From Afipia sp. (GTDB lineage: Bacteria; Pseudomonadota; Alphaproteobacteria; Rhizobiales; Xanthobacteraceae), in assembly GCA_017308495.1 (NCBI GenBank), contig JAFKES010000084.1, positions 1 to 35,114 on the forward strand: a DNA stretch of 35,114 bases. Direction: 5' to 3'. Under the pieces are notes generated by a model. It ran no database searches. It was not told the origin of the DNA and worked only from the letters and a program-made list of their open reading frames with translations. Shown here piece by piece: positions 16,547 to 25,585 of the stretch. Each line of letters begins with the position of its first letter. Position 1 is the first letter of the stretch. Made by a program: the position numbers and the translations under genes.

Positions 16547-17929
16547 CTATCGCGTGCGGTGAAACGGCACATTTTTGTCCGAGGAATGCGCGGCTGGATT
16601 TGTCCTGAATATCGATTGGAGCACAAAGATCGGGCTCGGCACCAGGCGCATGCGATACCAGATGGCGACGGCCATTGCGACATTCCAGACAATGAGCGAG
16701 ATCGTGGTTGAGATTGCCGCGCCCGCCAGTCCCAGCGGGTTAACGAGCAGGGCGCTGAGGAGAAGGCTGAAAAGCGCGCTCACGATGAGAAGCAGCGCGG
16801 CCATCCGCTCGCATCCGGTCATCGTCATGATCGATAGCTGCGACCCGAAGCTCGCGGCGATCACCTGTCCCACGAGGAGGATGTGCAGGGCGGGAATGCC
16901 GGCCTCATAACCGTGGCCGAACCACGTCAGAAAAGGTTCTGCAATCACGGTCAGCGCCAGCGCGCTGGCGGTGGCTCCGCACAGCGTCCACACCGCGATC
17001 CTCGCGGTCAGCACTTGCAGCGAGTGGTGCTGTCGCCTGATAAAAAGATCCGCGATCGTAGGCGCAAGAAGGGTGTTAGCGGCAGTGCGCGGCAGGGCGA
17101 CCAGAAACGAAATGCTGAAGATGAGCGCATAAATGCCGGCGTCCCGGTTGGATTCGATCCAGCCCAGCACCAGAACGCCGCTGCGATTGAAGGCGGATTC
17201 CGCTGCGGCGATCGCCATCAGAGGCAGAATCGTCTTTCGCCATAACGCCGCATCGTAAGTCGGCACGACGTCGTCCATTTTCGGAAGTGGAATTCGCCGG
17301 ACAGCGATGCTGGTCAGCAGAAGGGCGATCGCCGCACTGGCAACCGTGGCCATCATGATCAGGGAAGCGTCGAGCTCCCATTTCAATTGCCAGGCCAGGA
17401 ACAGGAGGATGCATATGAGCGCGCTGTCGCGCACCACACGATCCGGGGCGACGGCAGATATCACGCCACCGAATGCTCGCACGATCGAGCTGCGGATCCA
17501 TATCAGCGCCCAGATCGGCACCAGAACGAATCCAGCAAGAAATGTGTCTCTCAATTCGGTTGTGATCCGGTCGGTCGACAACGTGATTGCGGTCGCGCCG
17601 ACCAGAACGGTCAGGGCGCCGACGATCATCGTTCGCCGCTCCGCGTATCGGATCACGCCGCGGAGCAGCCCCCACGACCGGCTGACGCGGTAGGCGGACA
17701 CGAAACGCAAAAGCGCGATGTCGAAGCCGAGTGCGGAAAAATAAGCAAGAACCGTGACCCAGGCGAGAACGTAGGAATACACGCCGAAAGTTTCTGCTCC
17801 GACCAGCCTCGCAATCAGGAATTGCGAACATGCGGTCAATCCGGCCCCTGCGACATAGACCATCAGCGCGGTCACTCCGCCGATCGTCACGCTTCTGACC
17901 GATCCGCTGCCCAGTATTCTGTCAAGCAT
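16547..17929 (-). CDS. Wzx-like polysaccharide flippase (MOP superfamily)
   Basis: A 460-residue polytopic membrane protein with about 12-14 hydrophobic segments and the layout of oligosaccharide flippases. The N-terminal region contains 'LTACSQFLIARLVGAETFGVYSYVLAWVTVLAYFSALGFD', typical of Wzx-type MOP transporters. The role would be to turn lipid-linked repeat units from the cytoplasmic to the periplasmic face of the inner membrane before polymerisation. The ATG at 17929 overlaps the end of the upstream kinase-like gene by 8 bp. It is the last gene of the seven-gene operon. The C-terminus 'KNVPFHRTR' is basic and probably cytoplasmic. The glycan substrate is unknown. Confidence 0.85.
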   Translation of the reverse strand: MLDRILGSGSVRSVTIGGVTALMVYVAGAGLTACSQFLIARLVGAETFGVYSYVLAWVTVLAYFSALGFDIALLRFVSAYRVSRSWGLLRGVIRYAERRTMIVGALTVLVGATAITLSTDRITTELRDTFLAGFVLVPIWALIWIRSSIVRAFGGVISAVAPDRVVRDSALICILLFLAWQLKWELDASLIMMATVASAAIALLLTSIAVRRIPLPKMDDVVPTYDAALWRKTILPLMAIAAAESAFNRSGVLVLGWIESNRDAGIYALIFSISFLVALPRTAANTLLAPTIADLFIRRQHHSLQVLTARIAVWTLCGATASALALTVIAEPFLTWFGHGYEAGIPALHILLVGQVIAASFGSQLSIMTMTGCERMAALLLIVSALFSLLLSALLVNPLGLAGAAISTTISLIVWNVAMAVAIWYRMRLVPSPIFVLQSIFRTNPAAHSSDKNVPFHRTR

Positions 17930-18728
17930 GAGGAAGACTTTCGTTAGGGAAACATTCGCGGACCGTGCAAGGTCTCTGAAGAGGGGCGCGGAGCGATGCT
18001 CTCACCTGATCCGCGATTTCGGTCACCGCATCGTCGAGCGAATTCGGATCGAACGAACTGAAGCAGGTCACGGCCTGTCCGCGCTTTCGCAGGAGATCGT
18101 GCAGCCAGTCGAAAACACGGATTTCCCCGCTGTTGAATTCAGGATCGACTTCCAGCATGCGTTCGGCCGGGCTTTGGCGGCGCTGACGGTCATGGAGACG
18201 TGCCGAGAGAATATCGGCAGGTGCATCGAGCCGGATCAGCATGTCCGACTTGGGGATGACGTCGAGCGCGCACTCGATCGATGTTTCGCCGCCGGATCGA
18301 CTGGACAGCAGTAATGAACTCACCACCTGAACGAAAGCCTGGTCGAACAGGGAGATGTGGCTGGACGCCGACGCCAGGCGCCATGAGTGCGACAGACGAA
18401 GAATGTACTGGCTCAATCTGATCGATGAAACGAGAGTCCGTGGCGGCAAGGCGCGCAACAGCTTCGCGGACGTATCGAGATCGCGCCAGTAAGCGAGGGG
18501 ATGGAGCGTCATGGCAAGCAGTTCGATCGCCGGGCGCGCAATGCGTATGGCGACGGCGGCTGCCGGAGCCCGCACGGAAGGTCCGCGGGAATTGCGTACA
18601 AACCGCTCAGCCGGCCGATAACTGAGAACGAGATCGACCGTCTGGCCCTGCTGCTGCAACCGGCCGGCGAGCGCGCGGCAGAAGGTTGTTTTACCGACGC
18701 CTTGTGGGCCGAATATCTCGATGATCAT
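17922..18728 (-). CDS. P-loop kinase-like protein of polysaccharide operon
   Basis: A 268-residue soluble protein with a Walker A motif 'GPQGVGKTT' at residues 7-15. A hydrophobic beta strand ends in an acidic residue at 'HISLFDQAFVQ' (Walker B-like), and a lid-like basic region 'SARLHDRQRRQSPAERML' fits a nucleoside or nucleotide kinase fold. Asp in 'IRLDAP' matches the strand before the lid of thymidylate-kinase-like proteins. The catalytic activity is not proven. The gene starts 21 bp after the larger kinase fusion and overlaps the flippase gene by 8 bp, so it is translated with the polysaccharide machinery. It may act as a partner or regulator of that fusion. Confidence 0.7.
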   Translation of the reverse strand: MIIEIFGPQGVGKTTFCRALAGRLQQQGQTVDLVLSYRPAERFVRNSRGPSVRAPAAAVAIRIARPAIELLAMTLHPLAYWRDLDTSAKLLRALPPRTLVSSIRLSQYILRLSHSWRLASASSHISLFDQAFVQVVSSLLLSSRSGGETSIECALDVIPKSDMLIRLDAPADILSARLHDRQRRQSPAERMLEVDPEFNSGEIRVFDWLHDLLRKRGQAVTCFSSFDPNSLDDAVTEIADQVRASLRAPLQRPCTVRECFPNESLPHA

Positions 18729-18749
18729 GCATCAGTTCCCCGAGACAGC

Positions 18750-20282
18750 CTACAGGAGGCGCCATATCTCCGATTTGGCGAGGCGCAAGACTTCGGACAA
18801 AGGTTGTTCGGCATCGATGGTCACCACACGTTTGGCTGCAAAGTTCAGTTTCCGCAGATCGTCGATACGTTTGCGGATCATCGCAGGATCCATGGCCGGC
18901 TCCCGCGCGGCCGCTGTTTCCGCGGTCACTTGTAGTTTGATGACGAGATCGGGTGAAAGGCGCTCTGCGAGCACATAGGACGATGCTTCGAGGCGGCGAA
19001 GCCACAGCGGCGCAGCGGGAATCCGCTCAAGGAGGGGCCCGTCGTTGTAGCTGGGAATTTCGTTCTGCGGATATCGATCGGTTAACACGATCAGCCCTCG
19101 GTTGGCGCCGCGCCGCGCAGCCGTGAGCTTGCTTCGCTTTTCCCGCGCGACCGCGATGGCCCACACCATCAGCAACGTGCTGTAGGCGAGGCCCGGTTCG
19201 CGCTCATCAATTCGGCCGTGGGACGCGCCTTTCGGTCGCGTCCGGAAGATGCGTGTCATGAGCGGCATCATCATCTTGAACGGGCGGAGCAGGAGGGACG
19301 GCCTGCCGTCGCCGGTGCCAAAATACATCGGAACCACGTCGATCTCCGAACCGAGCCACGCGCCGATGGTCGCAACGGCCGTGGATTTTCCACTGCCATC
19401 GACGCCGACGATCGCCACGATCGCGCCGCCGCCCGGCGCGCGCCGGCTCCATGGCCGCGGCCAGTGAAGAAAATCCTTATTGAGGCCGCCTGCAATCCAG
19501 CGGACCGCGGCAATGGACGCTCGCAGGCGTGCTTCGACCGTGCCGTAGGTCCTGTAAGGAGCGAGATATGCTCGAATGTGCCGTGTCAGGATGGTCCGAT
19601 GTTCAAGCGGTTTGTCGTCGAAGAAAGCCGCGACGATTTCCGCGGCAAGGTGTTCGCCCATCAGGCTGGCGGCCAATTGATGCAGCGCTGTCGGGTCAAG
19701 GCAGGACGTGAGCGCCTCGCGATCCTTGGCAAATTTATGCGTTGTAGTGGCCCAGTGGCGCATCGTGACCGGATCTCGCCTAGTCAACTCCAGGCAACCG
19801 CGGACCATCAGCAACAGGGCCTCGCTCGCCGGATCGAGAATCCTGATGGGAAAGGTCGAGTGCTGGATGGCGCGCGCGAGAATCGCGTTCTCCCATGGTG
19901 GGCGGATGTTCTTGAGGAGCCGTTCGCCGATCATCAGGCGGAAGTGCAGGTGCACATGAACCAGACGGCCGGTCAGATCGTCGTAGCCGAGGAAGCTCAG
20001 AGTCGACGGGTCATCCCGGCCTGGAACGGATGGAAACAGCTTCAGACCGTGCGCAAGCAAGATGGACTGGCAGCGGTGCTGATCGTTCCGCGCGACGAGA
20101 AGATCGAGATCGCCTTCTCCGATCAGGACGGAATGAACGCTTCTGCTGCTCTTCCAGAAGCAATAGGCGATGTCCTGCTGGTGAAAATCCTGGAGAATAG
20201 CCAGCAGGAGGAGCGAGACAGGGGCGTCCCCATGAGGTTGCGGGGTCCGTTCGAGGTCTTTCTGGATATTCACCTGTCGCAT
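18750..20282 (-). CDS. Nucleotidyltransferase-like domain fused to thymidylate-kinase-like domain
   Basis: A 510-residue two-domain protein. The first half (about 20-270) has 'YCFWKSS' and 'GEGDLDLLVAR' (from residue 55), the GxxDxDxxV pattern of nucleotidyltransferase-fold proteins, followed by a helical region. The second half (about 285-510) has Walker A 'GVDGSGKST' with Lys299, 'VLTDRYPQ' as in the DRY/DRH motif of thymidylate kinases, and a strand 'PDLVIKLQV' before an Arg-rich lid. Similar fusions sit in exopolysaccharide clusters, but their substrate is unknown; a true dTMP kinase is unlikely in this context. The ATG at 20282 lies 62 bp after the tyrosine kinase gene. Confidence 0.75.
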   Translation of the reverse strand: MRQVNIQKDLERTPQPHGDAPVSLLLLAILQDFHQQDIAYCFWKSSRSVHSVLIGEGDLDLLVARNDQHRCQSILLAHGLKLFPSVPGRDDPSTLSFLGYDDLTGRLVHVHLHFRLMIGERLLKNIRPPWENAILARAIQHSTFPIRILDPASEALLLMVRGCLELTRRDPVTMRHWATTTHKFAKDREALTSCLDPTALHQLAASLMGEHLAAEIVAAFFDDKPLEHRTILTRHIRAYLAPYRTYGTVEARLRASIAAVRWIAGGLNKDFLHWPRPWSRRAPGGGAIVAIVGVDGSGKSTAVATIGAWLGSEIDVVPMYFGTGDGRPSLLLRPFKMMMPLMTRIFRTRPKGASHGRIDEREPGLAYSTLLMVWAIAVAREKRSKLTAARRGANRGLIVLTDRYPQNEIPSYNDGPLLERIPAAPLWLRRLEASSYVLAERLSPDLVIKLQVTAETAAAREPAMDPAMIRKRIDDLRKLNFAAKRVVTIDAEQPLSEVLRLAKSEIWRLL

Positions 20283-20344
20283 GGTGGCGTCACTCCGGAT
20301 GCAGGTCCTCGGAGGTGAAGGCGTGAGGTCAGCTTCTCTTGCTG

Positions 20345-22276
20345 TCAGAAGCGATTTGGACGCGAGTAGTAATTTTCGTAGGTTGCGAGCGCTTCGCCGG
20401 CATCACCGTAGCGATAACTGGCGTGAACTTTCAGGTCGGCCTGGGTAAGAACGGCGATCGGGATGTCCACGTCATCGGCGAGGCGATCCTGCTTGCGCAG
20501 AAGGTTGATGGCGTTTTGCGCCACTTCACGTCGTGTGCTGCCCCACTTCACCACGAAGACGACCTTGTCCGCCAGCAGCGCGAGCAGGCGCGCCTCGACA
20601 AACCCGAGGAGTGGCGGTCCGTCAATGACGACGCTATCGTAGCTTTCGCTCAGTTGGCGCAACAGCAGCGGCAGGCGCTGGTTGACGAAGCTCGGCAGGG
20701 CGTCGAGCGGCGAGGCCGACATCGCGAGATAGTCGATCCCGAGATCGGGAATATGCGTGACGACCTCTGCGACGGGCCGGTTGCGCAGCAGAATGTCGAA
20801 AATTTCCTTATCCGTGTCGTTGCCCAGTTCGCGGGCCACAGACGGCCGTTTGAAGTCCAGATCGATCAGCAGAACCCGCCGCCCAAGCGAGGCTGCGCAT
20901 ACAGCGATGCTGACGGCGGCCGTGGTCTTTCCTTCTCCGGGGACGCTCGAACTGATCAGAACCGCGCGCGGCGCGCGCTGGGGTGTCGTCAGCCACAATT
21001 GGCCGACAACCGAACGGATGCTTTCGGTGTAGGCGGAGAACGGCTCGGTCAGCATATGCTGATGCGGCTTCATGTTCTCCTTATCCGGCAGCCGGGGAAT
21101 CAGGCCAGCGCAGGCTATGCCGAGCGTATCCCTGATATCTCGCTCGCTGCGCAGTCCCGTGTCGCTCTGTTCCATGATCACGGCGACGAAGCTTCCGCCG
21201 ATGAGGAGGATGATCAAAATAGGAAGGATGAACAAAAGCGGATTATGGGAGCTCGGCTGGGTCGGCGGCTTGGCGAGGGACACAACCCGGAGACGGGGGC
21301 TGGTAGCGCCCCGCTGGTTGAGGATTTCATTCTCCCGCCGCTGGAGTCTGGCGTAATTCAACGCGCTTGCTGCTGCGTCACGTTCGAGCATACGAAGGCG
21401 TGCATCGGCGTTGCGCGCCTCTTCGCCGGCTTGACCGGAAGGGGTTTCAGCCTGTTCCCGAATGGCTTTCTGGACGGCGGCTGCTGACCGCGCGACATTG
21501 TCGCGAGCTTCCGACAATTGGCCGCGCAGTTGCGCAAGGTCGCGGCTCTCGTAACCCGACCGTTGCGCTTCCTGGCCATCGACGTACAACTGAACGGCTC
21601 TGTTGGCGACGAATGCCGCTTCCTGCGGGGATCGTGACGTATACCTGACGGTGATGATGCGCGAGCGGTCCTCCTGGGTGACGTTCAAACGTCGCTGGAG
21701 GTCTTCGATATCAAGAGGCGCTCCGTTCCGGTTTCTGAACAGCGTGCCGGTCCAGATGTGAAGACGATGGTTGATCTCCGATATCCACGATCTCTCGGTA
21801 TCGGCGAGCGCCGGCTCGGGTGAAGTGTTCTCATTAGCCGTGTGTGTTGCTTTACCTGATCGGTTTGTTCTGGAGGTGAATTTCGGATCGGCCAGCAAGC
21901 TCTCTACGACCCGCTGCAGATGATCGTATGACGTCATCATCTTGACCTGCGTATCGACAAGGGACTCATCCGACGTCTGAGAGCCCGACTGACCGTTGAC
22001 GCCCGGTGCGGGTTCGACAATGATCTGGGCGGCGGCGGTATATTTCGGCGCGATCAGCAGCGCTAATGCGGCCGCCAACAGCGTTCCGCACAATGCAATC
22101 GTGAGGATCAGTTTTCGACGTCGTCGCAGAATGTCGAGCAACTCCGCCAGATGGAGTCCCGGCGTTGACTGTCCCGCGGGAAATGGAGCGGAACCGCTGT
22201 TATATCGTCCGGCGAATGGCTGTACCGTCGGAGTGATGCCGCAGGCGATATCCCTGTCGATGCGTGCCCAATTCAT
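20345..22276 (-). CDS. Wzc-like polysaccharide co-polymerase / tyrosine autokinase
   Basis: A 643-residue inner-membrane protein. It has a Wzz domain after 'HLAELLDILRRRRKLILT' with the first membrane helix near 58-75, a periplasmic coiled-coil part, a second helix near 348-368 and a cytoplasmic BY-kinase domain. Walker A is 'SSVPGEGKTT' (Lys450), Walker A' 'VLLIDLDFKRPS' and Walker B 'VVIDGPPLL'. The tail holds a tyrosine cluster, Tyr621, 623, 633, 636 and 637, the expected autophosphorylation sites. Such proteins set chain length and couple polymerisation to export by cycles of phosphorylation. Start ATG 22276 forms an ATGA overlap with the amidotransferase gene. No cognate phosphatase is in the window. 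Confidence 0.92.
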   Translation of the reverse strand: MNWARIDRDIACGITPTVQPFAGRYNSGSAPFPAGQSTPGLHLAELLDILRRRRKLILTIALCGTLLAAALALLIAPKYTAAAQIIVEPAPGVNGQSGSQTSDESLVDTQVKMMTSYDHLQRVVESLLADPKFTSRTNRSGKATHTANENTSPEPALADTERSWISEINHRLHIWTGTLFRNRNGAPLDIEDLQRRLNVTQEDRSRIITVRYTSRSPQEAAFVANRAVQLYVDGQEAQRSGYESRDLAQLRGQLSEARDNVARSAAAVQKAIREQAETPSGQAGEEARNADARLRMLERDAAASALNYARLQRRENEILNQRGATSPRLRVVSLAKPPTQPSSHNPLLFILPILIILLIGGSFVAVIMEQSDTGLRSERDIRDTLGIACAGLIPRLPDKENMKPHQHMLTEPFSAYTESIRSVVGQLWLTTPQRAPRAVLISSSVPGEGKTTAAVSIAVCAASLGRRVLLIDLDFKRPSVARELGNDTDKEIFDILLRNRPVAEVVTHIPDLGIDYLAMSASPLDALPSFVNQRLPLLLRQLSESYDSVVIDGPPLLGFVEARLLALLADKVVFVVKWGSTRREVAQNAINLLRKQDRLADDVDIPIAVLTQADLKVHASYRYGDAGEALATYENYYSRPNRF

Positions 22277-24279
22277 GATGCCGCCTCCGCATGATACTTG
22301 ACTTGGGCAGGCTCGGGTGCGGGGGGAGCCGCGCCCACGCTGCGATGTGCATCAAGCCATGACTGAACCATGAGGACCGACCATAGATATCGCGACTGGT
22401 CGTGCCGGCCCGTCAGGTGTTCCTGCCACGATGCCTGGACATTCCGCAGATCAAGAAGGCCATCGTCGCGGATGCGGTTCATGTCGAGCAACCCTTGCGC
22501 CCAGTCGCGCAAGGGACCGCGCAGCCAGCCGCCGATCGGCACGTTGAAGCCCTGCTTGGGTCGCTCGAAAAGATACTCCGGCACATAGCGCCGCAGAACC
22601 TGTCGCAGCAGCCATTTGCCTTGCCCACGCCGCACCTTCAGGTTCGTTGGCAAACGCCATGCGAATTCAACAACATTGTGATCGAGGAACGGGCTCCGCG
22701 CCTCCAGCCCCGTCGCCATGGTTGCCCGGTCGAGCTTGACCAGAATATCGGCGACGAGATAGCTGGCCATGTCGCAATAAATGAGGCTTGCCGCGATATC
22801 GGGTAAATCTGGGATGTTGTCATCCCCGATCAGTTCGGCTGGGGTCGATTGCCATCCGCAGCCGGACGTCATGAGCCGCTGATAGATATGGCCTCGATTT
22901 GCGGCGCTGAGCACTTGCTCGAGCTTTCTCAGGTTATCCGCGACAAGCAGCGTACGCGCGCCTTCGGAAAGCGGCAGGTTGCGAAAAAACCTTTCCCAGC
23001 TTGTGCTATCGAGCGTGCGTAGCGCGGAGAGAGCCAAATGGCGGATCTTCGGCGGAAGCCTGAAGAGAGGCGCGAGACGCGCGGCCATGATATGGCGCGA
23101 ATAGCCTCCAAAGCATTCGTCTCCGCCGTCTCCCGACAGCGCGACCGTGACATGCTGCCGTGCCAGTCGGGACAGCAGCAACGTGGGAATTTGTGATTCG
23201 TCCGCGAATGGCTCGTCCCACGCATGTGCAATCTCGGGAATGATTGCGAGCGCCTCCTTCGGCGTGACGCGAAATTCCGTGTGTTCCGTGCCGAGATGGC
23301 GTGCGATCTGTGAGGCGTGATGCGCTTCATCGTAACCGGATTCGGCAAAGCCGATGGTGAACGAGCGAACGGGCTGTTCGGACTGCGACTGCATCATCGC
23401 TGCGATCATCGTGCTGTCGATTCCTCCGGATAGGAAAACGCCGAAGGGAACATCAGCCTTCATGCGCTGTTGCACGGCGGCGCGCAGCAGTTGATCGAGT
23501 TCGTTCTCCAGATTTTCCTGATCCGTTGCAGCAGATAAGCGTTGCCCGTCCCGCGCAATCTCGTCGAGGCGCCACCAGCGCCGCACCTCTTGACGCAGGG
23601 CGGAGACGATTGTGCTTCGGAGGGCGTCGGCAGATATCGACAGGCTTGCACCGGGTGGAAGCTTGAAGACATTCTCCCAGATGCAGCAATGATCCGGAAT
23701 GAAACCGTATTGCAGCACCGTGGTGATGGCGCTGTGATTGATTCTCGGTTCGAAGCCTCGATAGGCCAGAATGGCCTTGAGCTCCGACGCGAAGGCGATC
23801 CCTCCACGAACGACGGCGATGTACAGAGGTTTTTTTCCCATCCGATCGCGAGCTAGATGGAGAACGCGACGGTTGCGGTCCCAAACGCCCAGCGCGAACA
23901 TTCCGGAGAATTGGGGCAGGGAAGCCTCGAAGCCGAAACTTTCAAATGCGGCGAGGATGACTTCGCTGTCGCTGTGTCCTCGAAACTGGTGGCCGATCTG
24001 TTCCAGCTTCAGCCGGAGTTCGGAGAAATTGTAGACTTCGCCGTTGAAAGTCATCACCAGGCTTTTGTCGTGCGACAGCATCGGCTGTTGGCCGGCGTCC
24101 GACAGATCGACGATGGAGAGGCGGCGGTGGCCAAGGCTGACGCCGCTTTCGGCATCAATCCAGGTGCCGCCGCCATCCGGTCCGCGATGGTACAGGGTGG
24201 CGGTCATCGCGGTGATGGAGGCGAACTGGCGCGGATCGGCGATTTTCGGATCGAGAAAAATCCCGGCTATTCCGCACAT
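22273..24279 (-). CDS. asnB: Asparagine synthase (glutamine-hydrolysing)-type amidotransferase
   Basis: A 668-residue two-domain enzyme. The N-terminal glutaminase (class II amidotransferase) starts 'MCGIAGIF' with the Cys2 nucleophile and includes 'LGHRRLSIVDLS' and 'FNGEVYNF'. The synthetase domain has the ATP pyrophosphatase loop 'SGGIDS' at 284-289 and 'ALSGDGGDECFGGY'. It uses glutamine ammonia to make an amide with ATP. In polysaccharide loci such AsnB paralogues are thought to amidate a sugar acid or a glycan substituent rather than make asparagine. It is longer than E. coli AsnB (554 aa). The ATG is one base after the stop of the ligase-like gene, and its own stop overlaps the next start as ATGA. 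Confidence 0.9.
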   Translation of the reverse strand: MCGIAGIFLDPKIADPRQFASITAMTATLYHRGPDGGGTWIDAESGVSLGHRRLSIVDLSDAGQQPMLSHDKSLVMTFNGEVYNFSELRLKLEQIGHQFRGHSDSEVILAAFESFGFEASLPQFSGMFALGVWDRNRRVLHLARDRMGKKPLYIAVVRGGIAFASELKAILAYRGFEPRINHSAITTVLQYGFIPDHCCIWENVFKLPPGASLSISADALRSTIVSALRQEVRRWWRLDEIARDGQRLSAATDQENLENELDQLLRAAVQQRMKADVPFGVFLSGGIDSTMIAAMMQSQSEQPVRSFTIGFAESGYDEAHHASQIARHLGTEHTEFRVTPKEALAIIPEIAHAWDEPFADESQIPTLLLSRLARQHVTVALSGDGGDECFGGYSRHIMAARLAPLFRLPPKIRHLALSALRTLDSTSWERFFRNLPLSEGARTLLVADNLRKLEQVLSAANRGHIYQRLMTSGCGWQSTPAELIGDDNIPDLPDIAASLIYCDMASYLVADILVKLDRATMATGLEARSPFLDHNVVEFAWRLPTNLKVRRGQGKWLLRQVLRRYVPEYLFERPKQGFNVPIGGWLRGPLRDWAQGLLDMNRIRDDGLLDLRNVQASWQEHLTGRHDQSRYLWSVLMVQSWLDAHRSVGAAPPAPEPAQVKYHAEAAS

Positions 24280-24280
24280 G

Positions 24281-25585
24281 TCATCGACTCCGGTTTGGCA
24301 GAGTGAACGGAATATCCACCTCTGCTTCCATCACCAGGACGAAAGCGATGGCGAACCAGAACAACGGCTGGCGAATGATCAGGTGGAAGACGCTGAGGAC
24401 GACAACGCCCCACATCATCACCGTCAAGGCGTCGAAATTTCTGCGATAGGCTGATCGAAATGCTGCAACCACAAGCCACGTCAGTGCCAGAACTGCGATC
24501 AGGCCGCCTTGCGTGAACAGGTCCAGGAACGTGTTGTGGGCCTCGAAGTTGGGCGTGCCGTTGACCTGGGGATGTTCGATATACTTGGGCTCTACGCTGT
24601 CCCGCCTGGCCGCGACGAGAACGAGGGGAATCTCGATATGCGGCCCCGGCCCCAGTCCGAGCATTCCCGATTCAATGCCTCGGTCGATGGCCCGATTCCA
24701 TGAATTCAGCCGGATGTTCGCGGTTTCCGATGTCTCCTGGCTGTTGCCCTTGGCCATGGTGCGGGCGAGATCGAACGCCTCAATCTCGACGATGTTCGCG
24801 AACAGAAGCGTGGTTGCTGCGATGACCGGCAGCCCAAGAGCGATGATGCCGGCGCCGGCCCGCCTGAGCGGGAGGCCGCGCCCGGGCATCATCAGCCATG
24901 AACGAAGCTTGAGCGCCGCGAAAAGCAGAACTCCGGTCACGAGAATGAGGCCGTACGTGTCGCTCCTGGTCAATCGGCCGATATAGACTGAGAGAACGAC
25001 ACAGAGAAACGCGATCGATTTTTTGCCCCAACCCGAAGCGTGTTCGGCGAAGTGAAGCGCAAGGAACGTCAACACCGCACAGAAGATCGCGAGCTGGTTC
25101 GGGTTTTCCGACAGGCCGCGCAATCTGTCCCAATACCAAGGGGACATCTGCGGAATGCTCAACAGGTCCCACGCCATGGCAAGCTGAATGCCAAGAAATG
25201 CGGTGCTGAAGAGGATCAGCAGCCATGCCGTACGCTGAAGGATCGGGCCATCGTCGAGCTGCACTGTGCTCAGGATGCTGACGGTCGCGACGAGCAGATA
25301 GGCGAGAATATCGTGGATGAACAGGTTGGGGTCGTGGGTATCTCCGGTCACGAATGCCGTGGCCGAACCGAGGCAAAGGGAGATGATGAACAGTGTCCAG
25401 AAGATCAGCATGCGCTGAACCGGCGGCGTGATCCTGGCCCGCAGCAGGTTTTTGGCATCGCCAATTGTCAACCCGATCCACAGAACGAGGCAAATTTCCC
25501 CGGGCCCGATCGGAAATCCGGTTGAACGCAGTTGCGACGCTGTCGATAGCACAAGCCCGAGAGCCAGCAGGATATCCCGTATCAT
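24281..25585 (-). CDS. O-antigen ligase / polymerase-like membrane protein
   Basis: A 434-residue protein with about ten to twelve membrane helices and the Wzy_C (O-antigen ligase) region: 'NIRLNSWNRAID', 'MLGLGPGP' and, after a periplasmic loop, 'EAHNTFLDLFTQGGLIAV'. The His in this last block and the Arg in 'IRLNSW' fit the conserved residues of the WaaL/Wzy family. In an exopolysaccharide operon with a flippase and a Wzc protein it most likely polymerises repeat units in the periplasm, though ligation to a lipid or protein acceptor is possible. The start ATG 25585 overlaps the glycosyltransferase stop as ATGA. Confidence 0.87.
   Translation of the reverse strand: MIRDILLALGLVLSTASQLRSTGFPIGPGEICLVLWIGLTIGDAKNLLRARITPPVQRMLIFWTLFIISLCLGSATAFVTGDTHDPNLFIHDILAYLLVATVSILSTVQLDDGPILQRTAWLLILFSTAFLGIQLAMAWDLLSIPQMSPWYWDRLRGLSENPNQLAIFCAVLTFLALHFAEHASGWGKKSIAFLCVVLSVYIGRLTRSDTYGLILVTGVLLFAALKLRSWLMMPGRGLPLRRAGAGIIALGLPVIAATTLLFANIVEIEAFDLARTMAKGNSQETSETANIRLNSWNRAIDRGIESGMLGLGPGPHIEIPLVLVAARRDSVEPKYIEHPQVNGTPNFEAHNTFLDLFTQGGLIAVLALTWLVVAAFRSAYRRNFDALTVMMWGVVVLSVFHLIIRQPLFWFAIAFVLVMEAEVDIPFTLPNRSR

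Noticed and set aside
19218-21487. Two long plus-strand frames (366 and 382 codons) opposite the kinase fusion and Wzc-like genes
   Set aside because: Both are complement shadows; the minus-strand proteins carry Walker motifs, membrane helices and a tyrosine cluster.
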